From Marinospirillum sp. (GTDB lineage: Bacteria > Pseudomonadota > Gammaproteobacteria > Pseudomonadales > Halomonadaceae): DNA of 5,076 bases. How positions within the stretch are numbered: the stretch's first letter is position 1; each line of letters starts with the position of its first letter. The stretch covers positions 1 through 5,076 of the forward strand of contig NZ_JACUUA010000225.1 in the NCBI RefSeq assembly GCF_014859565.1, written 5' to 3'. The notes beneath the pieces were generated by a model, which worked only from the letters and a program-made list of their open reading frames with translations, was not told the origin of the DNA and made no database searches. A program made the position numbers and the translations under genes. Below are positions 1 through 5,076 of this stretch, piece by piece.

Positions 1-215
1 CAACTAGAGCCATATTGTTTATCTTAGTGGGGTACATTCTGGTTTTCTCTTTTGGTACGGGTAACTTCGGTACAGGATTAAGACATAGAGCCAAGTTTGT
101 GGCTGGCTTTATCATTCTTGCAGCACCCTTGCTGCCAATGCTTAGTTTTAAATCAAAGCAAGCAGTGCAACGCTTGGCTTTCGTTCGCTCTGCACCTGAC
201 GCTAAGGGTCAATAA
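1..215 (+). CDS. C-terminal fragment of polytopic membrane protein, possible O-antigen polymerase (Wzy-like)
   Basis: Only the last 70 codons are present. The frame is open from base 3 with no stop and runs to the TAA at 213-215, so the gene begins upstream of the window. The TTG at 15 is an internal leucine codon, not a start. The fragment has two hydrophobic stretches, at about fragment residues 3-20 and 33-47. They are separated by a polar loop with the motif FGTGNFGTGLRHRAKF, and the gene ends in a basic, hydrophilic tail. A terminal membrane segment preceded by an N-F-G-T-x-x-R-H-R-x-K-F loop is something I associate with polytopic membrane proteins of polysaccharide clusters, including proposed polymerases. 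Sitting directly before a glycosyltransferase in a repeat-unit operon supports a Wzy-type role. That assignment is inference: Wzy proteins are poorly conserved, and a flippase or other membrane protein is not excluded. The stop overlaps the next gene's start by one base (TAATG). Confidence 0.6.
   Translation, partial: TRAILFILVGYILVFSFGTGNFGTGLRHRAKFVAGFIILAAPLLPMLSFKSKQAVQRLAFVRSAPDAKGQ
204..208 (+). promoter_or_regulatory. Ribosome binding site for the GT4 glycosyltransferase
   Basis: AAGGG lies inside the end of the preceding reading frame, six bases before the ATG at 215. It supports that start and fits translational coupling across the one-base TAATG overlap. Confidence 0.6.
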
Positions 216-1339
216 TGTCCTTCCTGTTGGTCGCCAATTCCCCATCTTCAGTCGTCAATTTTCGTCTTGATTTGATCAAAGCCATTCAGGACAAAGGCCT
301 GCAGGTGCATGTGGCTTGTCCAGGTATGGCTTCTGATTCTTCAGAGTGTTTGTTTTTACAGAATCTTGGCGTACAGGTGCATGATGTTCCGATGAGTCGC
401 GCTGGTTTAAATCCTTTCTCAGATTTGCGAACCTGTTGGGCTTTGTGGCGCTTGATGTGCCGTATCAAGCCTGAGCGGATTTTGGGCTATACCATCAAGC
501 CAGTGATTTGGGGTTCTCTTGCGGCTTGTTTAGCACGAGTGCCTGAGCGTTATGCGTTGATCAGCGGTTTGGGCTATGCCTTTGTTGAGGGTGGGGTAGT
601 CAGTAAAAAGCGTACTCTGGTTAAACGAGCTGCACAATTTTTGTACCGCATGGCATTAAATCGCTGTCGACGGGTGTTTTTTCAAAACCCGGATGATGAG
701 TCCTTGTTTCGTGATTTGGGTATTTTAAAAAACGCTACGGCCTCCACTGTTGTGAAAGGGTCCGGTGTGAATCTTGCCCATTTTGTGCCAATTGCCTTGC
801 CTGAAACCCCCACCTTTTTACTGATTGCACGTTTGTTAATTGATAAGGGTGTGCGTGAATATGCCCAGGCTGCCGAGCGCTTGAAAGCACAGTATCCAGA
901 GGCTCGCTTTATGCTGGTCGGTTATCTGGATGAAAACCCTGAGTCAATTACCCAAGCCGAGTTGGATCGCTGGATTGCGGGTGGCTTTATTGATTATTTA
1001 GGCAAGCTCAGTGATGTGCGCCCCGCAATGGCCGAGGCTTCGGTGTTTGTTTTGCCTTCTTACCGTGAAGGGACGCCGCGCAGTGTGCTGGAAGCTTTGG
1101 CAATGGGTCGTGCTGTGATTACCACGGACGCCCCTGGTTGTCGAGAAACCGTTATCGAGGGTGAGAATGGTTTTCTGGTTCAGCCCAAATCGGTGGATGA
1201 ATTGGCAGCTGCTATGGTGAAACTGATTCAACAGCCGGATCGGGTCGAACAAATGGGACAGGTGTCCTTACAGCGTGCCCGTGATGAATTTGATGTGCAT
1301 AAGGTGAATGCCGTTATGCTCAAGAATATGCAATTGTAA
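215..1339 (+). CDS. Glycosyltransferase family 4 (GT-B fold, PglA-like)
   Basis: This 374-residue cytoplasmic glycosyltransferase should transfer a sugar from a nucleotide sugar to the growing undecaprenyl-diphosphate-linked repeat unit. The N-terminal acceptor domain starts with MSFLLVANSPSSVVNFR, where the S-x-x-x-N-F-R pattern is common in this family, and contains YTIKPVIWGSLAA (92-104) and ISGLGYAF (116-123). These recall PglA-type N-acetylgalactosaminyltransferases. The C-terminal nucleotide-sugar domain shows GSGVN (182-186), ARLLIDKG (205-212, with the usual R206 and K211), and the EX7E motif at E285 and E293 in REGTPRSVLEAL. Length is normal and the gene looks intact. The ATG at 215 overlaps the previous stop and has a good AAGGG site. 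It is a retaining GT4 by family. The donor and acceptor cannot be read from sequence. A HexNAc or HexNAcA donor is plausible from the neighbouring dehydrogenase, but this is inference. Confidence 0.9.
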   Translation: MSFLLVANSPSSVVNFRLDLIKAIQDKGLQVHVACPGMASDSSECLFLQNLGVQVHDVPMSRAGLNPFSDLRTCWALWRLMCRIKPERILGYTIKPVIWGSLAACLARVPERYALISGLGYAFVEGGVVSKKRTLVKRAAQFLYRMALNRCRRVFFQNPDDESLFRDLGILKNATASTVVKGSGVNLAHFVPIALPETPTFLLIARLLIDKGVREYAQAAERLKAQYPEARFMLVGYLDENPESITQAELDRWIAGGFIDYLGKLSDVRPAMAEASVFVLPSYREGTPRSVLEALAMGRAVITTDAPGCRETVIEGENGFLVQPKSVDELAAAMVKLIQQPDRVEQMGQVSLQRARDEFDVHKVNAVMLKNMQL

Positions 1340-1342
1340 ACA

Positions 1343-1346
1343 AGGA
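1343..1346 (+). promoter_or_regulatory. Ribosome binding site for the nucleotide-sugar dehydrogenase
   Basis: AGGA within CAAGGAAAATC, five bases before the ATG at 1352. It fixes the start, which gives a short non-conserved leader of about 12 residues before the Rossmann strand. The 12-base gap after the previous stop has no room for a terminator. Confidence 0.65.
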
Positions 1347-1351
1347 AAATC

Positions 1352-2644
1352 ATGACTTCAGCAACTTCTATTGATGCGGCTTCTCTCAAACTGGCTGTGA
1401 TCGGCCTAGGCTATGTCGGCCTTCCTTTGGCTGTGGAGTTTGGAAAAAAACGCCCTGTGGTGGGTTTTGATATAAATACGGGACGTATTGCTGAACTGCA
1501 ATCCGGCCATGACCATACGCTGGAAGTGGATGATGATGAGCTGAAAGAAGCTGGGCAACTGGCTTTTACAGCAGACGTGGAAGCTCTGAGTGAGTGTAAC
1601 TGTTTTATTGTGACAGTACCCACGCCGATTGATGCTTATAAGCGCCCGGACTTGACCCCTTTGATCAAGGCCAGCGAAATGCTGGGCAAGGTATTGAAGA
1701 AGGGCGATATTGTGATTTATGAGTCCACCGTTTACCCAGGGGCAACCGAGGAAGACTGTGTGCCGGTGTTGGAGCGGGTTTCTGGTCTGACGTACAACCA
1801 GGATTTTTTCTGTGGTTACAGCCCGGAGCGGATTAATCCCGGTGATAAAGAGCATCGCGTGACCACCATCAAGAAGGTGACTTCCGGTTCCAACCCAGAA
1901 ATTGCCGAGGTGGTGGATGCACTCTATCGGGAGATCATTATTGCCGGTACCCACAAGGCCAGCAGTATTCGGGTAGCGGAAGCAGCCAAGGTGATCGAAA
2001 ACACCCAGCGCGATGTGAACATTGCCCTGATCAACGAACTGGCTTTGATTTTCAACAAGATGGGCATTGATACTGAATCCGTATTAGAAGCGGCAGGAAC
2101 CAAGTGGAACTTCCTGCCGTTCCGCCCTGGTTTGGTGGGTGGGCATTGTATTGGTGTTGATCCCTACTACCTGACTCATAAGGCTCAATCCATTGGTTAC
2201 CACCCGGAAATGATCCTGGCTGGGCGGCGCATTAATGATGGTATGGGGCAATATGTAGTATCGCAACTGGTCAAGGCGATGCTGAAAAAGCGCATTCATG
2301 TTGATGGTGCCAAGGTGTTGATTCTGGGGCTGGCCTTTAAGGAAAACTGCCCAGACCTGCGCAATACCCGTGTGGTGGATATCGTCACTGAGCTGAGAGA
2401 GTATGGCGTTCAGGTGGATATTTATGATCCTTGGGTGGATCCCAATGAAGCACAGGAAGAATATGGCCTGAGCTTGGTGACGCACCCTGAACAGAGTGCT
2501 TATGAGGGTGTTATCCTCGCCGTAGCTCATCATCAGTTTAAAGACCTGGGTGCAGAAGGCATTCGGCAGCTCTGCAAGTCTGAAGCCGTGCTTTACGACC
2601 TTAAGTATGTCCTTAAAGCCGAAGAAGCGGACTTGAGGTTGTAG
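1352..2644 (+). CDS. tviB: UDP-N-acetylhexosamine 6-dehydrogenase, TviB/WbpO type
   Basis: This 430-residue enzyme belongs to the UDP-glucose/GDP-mannose dehydrogenase family. It is a cytosolic NAD-dependent enzyme that oxidises C6 of a UDP-sugar in two steps to a uronic acid. The N-terminal Rossmann domain has [10 protein letters not shown] (16-25) and the VPTP loop (89-92). The central domain has [15 protein letters not shown] (154-168), and the conserved K213 and N217 lie in [13 protein letters not shown]. The catalytic Cys266 is in [13 protein letters not shown]. The C-terminal UDP-binding domain has [16 protein letters not shown] (325-340) and YDPWVD (358-363). The [11 protein letters not shown] signature and the length point to the TviB/VipA/WbpO branch, which acts on UDP-GlcNAc or UDP-GalNAc, and away from UDP-glucose dehydrogenase. 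The product is therefore probably UDP-GlcNAcA or UDP-GalNAcA, giving an acidic polymer. Which one cannot be told here, because no TviC/WbpP-type 4-epimerase is in the window. The gene is intact, and GC seems slightly higher than in the preceding gene. Confidence 0.93.
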   Translation: MTSATSIDAASLKLAVIGLGYVGLPLAVEFGKKRPVVGFDINTGRIAELQSGHDHTLEVDDDELKEAGQLAFTADVEALSECNCFIVTVPTPIDAYKRPDLTPLIKASEMLGKVLKKGDIVIYESTVYPGATEEDCVPVLERVSGLTYNQDFFCGYSPERINPGDKEHRVTTIKKVTSGSNPEIAEVVDALYREIIIAGTHKASSIRVAEAAKVIENTQRDVNIALINELALIFNKMGIDTESVLEAAGTKWNFLPFRPGLVGGHCIGVDPYYLTHKAQSIGYHPEMILAGRRINDGMGQYVVSQLVKAMLKKRIHVDGAKVLILGLAFKENCPDLRNTRVVDIVTELREYGVQVDIYDPWVDPNEAQEEYGLSLVTHPEQSAYEGVILAVAHHQFKDLGAEGIRQLCKSEAVLYDLKYVLKAEEADLRL

Positions 2645-2649
2645 TTTTT

Positions 2650-2654
2650 AGAGG
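2650..2654 (+). promoter_or_regulatory. Ribosome binding site deciding the ATG start at 2662
   Basis: AGAGG lies seven bases before the ATG at 2662 but only four before the in-frame TTG at 2659. The better spacing and the standard codon favour the ATG. The protein then begins MKILLTGATGF, the usual SDR beginning, with no extra residue. Confidence 0.65.
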
Positions 2655-2661
2655 TTAATTG

Positions 2662-3594
2662 ATGAAAATCCTTCTTACCGGTGCAACCGGCTTTGTCGGC
2701 AGTGCAGTTTTGCAGCGTCTAGTAGCTGACTCTAAAGCTGATGTTGCTGTCACTGTTCGTTCTGAAAATACGAGCCTTGCTGTGCCAACTTTTTGTGTGG
2801 GGGATCTGTCGCCAACCACAGATTGGCATGAAGCCCTTACAGGCTGTGAAGTCGTCATTCATGCCGCCGCCCGTGCCCATATCATGAAGGATGAGATGGC
2901 TGACCCGCTGGCTGAATACCACCGGGTGAATGTGGAAGGAACGTTTAACTTGGCTCGGCAGGCTGCTAAAGCGGGTGTGAAACGTTTTGTTTTTATCAGT
3001 TCTATTAAGGTGAATGGCGAACAAACCCCGCTTGGCAACCCATTTTCACCTGATGATCAACCTGCACCGGAAGATGCGTATGGTGTTTCCAAGCTGGAGG
3101 CTGAGCAGGGTTTACAGCAATTGGCATTCGAAACGGGTATGGAGGTGGTGATTATACGCCCACCTTTGGTATATGGATCTGGTGTGAAGGGTAATTTTGC
3201 CAGTATGGTGAAATTGGTGGGTAAAGGCTTGCCCTTACCCCTGGGAGCTATTCACAACCAACGCTCTTTGGTGGCCTTGGATAATCTGGTGGATTTGATT
3301 GTGACTTGTGTTGATCACCCTGCCGCAGCGGATCAGGTCTTTCTGGCCGGTGATGGTCAGGATCTGTCAACCACTGAGTTGCTGCGGGGTGTGGCTCAGG
3401 CTATGGGTAAACCTTCTCGATTAGTTCCCGTGCCTGCTAAGCTGTTGATGTTCGGAGCCCGTGTGTTGGGTAAAAAAGCTGTGGCGCAGCGCTTGCTGGG
3501 TTCTTTACAGGTGGATATTTCTAAAACACAGAGCCTGCTGGGGTGGCAGCCACCTGTAACAGTGGAAGAAGGGCTGAAAAGGTGTTTTAAATGA
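2662..3594 (+). CDS. wbpV: SDR-family nucleotide-sugar 4-reductase/epimerase, WbpV/WreQ type
   Basis: This 310-residue extended SDR enzyme is of the kind often annotated as a UDP-glucose 4-epimerase family protein. The Rossmann motif GATGFVGS is at 7-14. The active site shows S114 in FISSIKVNGE and the pair Y140/K144 in AYGVSK. IIRPPLVYG (164-172) is the usual substrate-domain entry. The SSIKVNG plus PAPEDAYGVSKLEAE combination resembles Pseudomonas aeruginosa WbpV and Rhizobium WreQ. These work with a WbpM/WreV 4,6-dehydratase, reducing the 4-keto intermediate to UDP-N-acetylquinovosamine. Here a WbpM-like gene lies two genes downstream, which supports that role. True 4-epimerase activity on UDP-GlcNAc or its uronate cannot be excluded by motifs, since both reactions use the same catalytic residues. 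The TGA stop overlaps the next ATG by four bases (ATGA), so translation of the two genes is probably coupled. The start is set by the AGAGG site. The protein looks complete. Confidence 0.82.
   Translation: MKILLTGATGFVGSAVLQRLVADSKADVAVTVRSENTSLAVPTFCVGDLSPTTDWHEALTGCEVVIHAAARAHIMKDEMADPLAEYHRVNVEGTFNLARQAAKAGVKRFVFISSIKVNGEQTPLGNPFSPDDQPAPEDAYGVSKLEAEQGLQQLAFETGMEVVIIRPPLVYGSGVKGNFASMVKLVGKGLPLPLGAIHNQRSLVALDNLVDLIVTCVDHPAAADQVFLAGDGQDLSTTELLRGVAQAMGKPSRLVPVPAKLLMFGARVLGKKAVAQRLLGSLQVDISKTQSLLGWQPPVTVEEGLKRCFK
3579..3584 (+). promoter_or_regulatory. Ribosome binding site for the phosphoglycosyl transferase
   Basis: AAGGTG sits inside the last codons of the preceding gene, six bases before the ATG at 3591. 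It supports the start inside the four-base ATGA overlap. Confidence 0.55.
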
Positions 3595-4142
3595 TTCGCG
3601 TATTTGATTTTTTGTTTGCGCTGTTGGGTTTGGCGTTTGGTTTTCCTGTGTTGCTTATGCTGGCACTGATTGGTTATTTCGATACTGGTTCTCCCATCTT
3701 CAGACAGGAGCGAGTGGGGCGTTTTCAGAAGCCTTTCACTCTGGTGAAGTTTCGTACCATGAAGGTGGGAACTGCTTCTGTGGCCAGTCATCTTGCCAGC
3801 AGCTCTGCTATCACTTCTTTTGGAAATTTTTTACGTCGCACCAAGCTGGATGAGTTGCCCCAGCTTTGGAATGTGTTAAAAGGTGAGATGAGTCTGGTTG
3901 GCCCTCGCCCTGGTTTGTTTAACCAGCTGGAGTTGACTGAGGCTCGTGCCAAGCGGGGTGTGTTTGATGCCCGCCCAGGTATAACCGGTTTGGCACAGGT
4001 GAGTGAGATTGATATGTCTACTCCTGAACTGCTGGCAGAGACAGACCAGAAGATGATTCAGAGCCTGACGTTGGGTGATTATTTCAAGTATATTTTTATG
4101 ACCGTGGCAGGTAAAGGCTCGGGTGATCGGGTTAAGAAATAG
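3591..4142 (+). CDS. Small monotopic phosphoglycosyl transferase (initiating sugar transferase, PglC/WreU-like)
   Basis: This 183-residue bacterial sugar transferase corresponds to the minimal catalytic domain of the PglC type, without the extra membrane domain of WbaP/WcaJ. It should transfer a sugar 1-phosphate from a UDP-sugar to undecaprenyl phosphate at the inner face of the cytoplasmic membrane, starting the repeat unit. Residues 4-29 are one hydrophobic segment broken by P19, consistent with a re-entrant membrane helix. Then come IFRQERVGR (36-44), VKFRTMK (52-58), the acidic catalytic pair D87-E88 in RTKLDELPQLWN, MSLVGPRP (100-107) and ARPGITG (127-133). The C-terminus ends AGKGSGDRVKK, typical of this subgroup. 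By context between a WbpV-like and a WbpM-like gene, the substrate may be UDP-QuiNAc, as for Rhizobium WreU. UDP-GlcNAc, UDP-GalNAc or another HexNAc remains possible. The start overlaps the previous stop (ATGA). The gene is intact. Confidence 0.9.
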   Translation: MIRVFDFLFALLGLAFGFPVLLMLALIGYFDTGSPIFRQERVGRFQKPFTLVKFRTMKVGTASVASHLASSSAITSFGNFLRRTKLDELPQLWNVLKGEMSLVGPRPGLFNQLELTEARAKRGVFDARPGITGLAQVSEIDMSTPELLAETDQKMIQSLTLGDYFKYIFMTVAGKGSGDRVKK

Positions 4143-4159
4143 GACGTTGAGCCAGTTTT

Positions 4160-5076
4160 ATGAAAAAACACACCACTAGGCTTCATCTTAAAATTGCTGC
4201 TCTGGATCGCAGTTACAAGCGGTTAGTGATGGTTGTGGCTGATTTATTGGTTTTGCCTCTGGCGCTTTGGTCTGCTTTTGCGCTACGTTTTGCTAACTGG
4301 TGGCCGGAGCCTTATCTTTCCAATTTTGGGTGGTTGTTTGTTATTACGCCGCTGGCTGGTGTTTTTGTTTTTGCGCGTCTGGGGTTGTATCGTGCAGTGG
4401 TACGCTTTATGGGCGTGCAGGCACTTTGGGCTGTTGTTAAAGGTGCTGCACTTTTGGCATTGCTGATGTGGGCAGGTGTATTTTTCTTCGGTGTTGTGGG
4501 TTTTCCTCGTTCAGTACCTGTGAATTTTGCTTTGGTAACACTGATTTATGTCGGTGGTACACGCTTGCTGGTGCGCGCTTATTATCAGTGGTTGATCAGG
4601 CATTATGCAGATAAAGAGGCTGTGTTGATTTATGGTGCCGGTGGTGCCGGTGTGCAGTTGGCAGTAGCTCTGAATAATGGACGTGAGTTTTACCCTCGTG
4701 CTTTTATTGATGATGACTCCAATCTCTGGGGTAGTGTGGTGCAGGGGTTAAAAGTCTATCCACCAGGTGATGTCTTAGGTGTGCTTCAGCGCCATGGAAT
4801 TGCCCGTGTACTGCTGGCAATTCCTAATGCGAATAAACAGCAGCGTAAAAAGGCTCTGGATTTGTTTGTGGACCAGCCGGTGCATGTGCAAACGGTGCCC
4901 TCCATGCCGGAGATTGTTTCCGGTGAGGCTAGTGTGGATCAGCTGCGAGAGGTCGAACTGGAAGATTTGCTTGGACGTGATCCTGTACCACCGCGCGAAG
5001 AACTGTTGGCTGCCAGTATTCGCGGAAAAGTCGTAATGGTGACTGGGGCAGGCGGCTCTATCGGCTCTGAGTTATG
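4160..5076 (+). CDS. wbpM: WbpM/CapD-like membrane-bound nucleotide-sugar 4,6-dehydratase, N-terminal part
   Basis: The frame is open from the ATG at 4160 to the window edge (305 codons plus two bases). About half of a WbpM-size protein (roughly 620-670 residues) is present. An in-frame TGA at 4148-4150 rules out any start further upstream. Four hydrophobic helices lie at about residues 22-43, 56-77, 87-114 and 118-138. A CoA-binding-like Rossmann domain follows, with VLIYGAGGAGVQLA (155-168), FIDDD (182-186) and the linker LEDLLGRDPV (267-276). The catalytic SDR domain begins at VVMVTGAGGSIGSEL (291-305), where the window ends. The family removes water from UDP-GlcNAc to give a UDP-4-keto-6-deoxy sugar, the precursor of QuiNAc, FucNAc or bacillosamine. 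The catalytic residues lie outside the window. The gap to the previous gene is 17 bases. The nearest Shine-Dalgarno-like signals are weak: TTGAG ends eight bases before the ATG, and AGGA lies 15 bases before it. Confidence 0.92.
   Translation, partial: MKKHTTRLHLKIAALDRSYKRLVMVVADLLVLPLALWSAFALRFANWWPEPYLSNFGWLFVITPLAGVFVFARLGLYRAVVRFMGVQALWAVVKGAALLALLMWAGVFFFGVVGFPRSVPVNFALVTLIYVGGTRLLVRAYYQWLIRHYADKEAVLIYGAGGAGVQLAVALNNGREFYPRAFIDDDSNLWGSVVQGLKVYPPGDVLGVLQRHGIARVLLAIPNANKQQRKKALDLFVDQPVHVQTVPSMPEIVSGEASVDQLREVELEDLLGRDPVPPREELLAASIRGKVVMVTGAGGSIGSEL

Noticed and set aside
1406..1954. 182-codon antisense open frame opposite the dehydrogenase
   Set aside because: The + strand frame carries the full dehydrogenase family motifs. 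The antisense product has no recognisable domain and is His/Gln-rich, as expected from reversed codons.
2084..2533. 149-codon antisense open frame opposite the dehydrogenase C-terminal half
   Set aside because: Shadow of the dehydrogenase reading frame, with no motif and no convincing ribosome binding site noted.
2659..2661. TTG as an alternative start for the WbpV-like gene
   Set aside because: It would add one residue and is only four bases from the AGAGG site. The ATG at 2662 has better spacing and gives the normal SDR beginning.
3396..3791. 131-codon antisense frame spanning the reductase/transferase junction
   Set aside because: It crosses two well-supported + strand genes, and its product is low-complexity, basic and without any family signature.
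4233..4466. Open frame of 77 codons on the + strand rich in Trp, Leu and Cys
   Set aside because: It lies in another frame within the WbpM-like gene, whose frame (from 4160) has clear domain motifs. The hydrophobic composition is a shadow of the membrane-helix codons.
4634..4651. Tandem 9-base repeat GGTGCCGGT x2
   Set aside because: It encodes Gly-Ala-Gly-Gly-Ala-Gly, the glycine loop of the Rossmann domain. The repetition is explained by the protein motif.
4779..5036. Open frame of 85 codons on the + strand
   Set aside because: Same situation: out-of-frame reading of the WbpM-like gene, with no recognisable domain and a Cys/Trp/Arg-rich composition.
1..5076. JUMPstart/ops element (GGCGGTAG), promoters, terminators, tRNA, CRISPR, insertion sequences
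   Set aside because: I looked on both strands and saw no ops core, no hairpin followed by a T-run in any of the short gaps, no tRNA-like fold and no regular repeats. The gaps (12, 17 and 17 bases) are too short to hold such features.

Overview
The window is the middle-to-distal part of a gammaproteobacterial surface-polysaccharide locus (O-antigen or capsule, probably Wzx/Wzy-dependent). All six genes lie on the + strand, with gaps of 17 bases or fewer and two stop/start overlaps, so they look like one operon. Overall GC appears to be around the high 40s to 50 percent by eye. The gene families resemble those of Pseudomonas, Vibrio and marine gammaproteobacterial O-antigen clusters. The genus cannot be fixed from the sequence.

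Layout: (1) bases 1-215 hold the last 70 codons of a polytopic membrane protein, possibly the polymerase Wzy. (2) 215-1339 encodes a GT4 glycosyltransferase of the PglA-like type. (3) 1352-2644 encodes a TviB/WbpO-type UDP-N-acetylhexosamine 6-dehydrogenase. (4) 2662-3594 encodes a WbpV/WreQ-type SDR nucleotide-sugar reductase/epimerase. (5) 3591-4142 encodes a small PglC-like phosphoglycosyl transferase that starts the lipid-linked repeat unit. (6) 4160 to the window end encodes the N-terminal 305 residues of a WbpM/CapD-type membrane-anchored nucleotide-sugar 4,6-dehydratase. It is cut by the window edge, not by a mutation.

How they fit together (inference from family knowledge): the WbpM-like dehydratase and WbpV-like reductase could convert UDP-GlcNAc to UDP-N-acetylquinovosamine (UDP-QuiNAc). 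The small transferase between them would load that sugar phosphate onto undecaprenyl phosphate. The TviB-like enzyme would supply an N-acetylhexosaminuronic acid, giving an acidic polymer. The GT4 enzyme would extend the unit, and the membrane protein at the start may polymerise it.

I found no RNA genes, CRISPR, insertion sequences, terminators or promoters. No stretch over 300 bases lacks a gene. I see no clearly new system. The most interesting points are the predicted QuiNAc-initiation module, the identity of the truncated first gene, and the unresolved product of the dehydrogenase.
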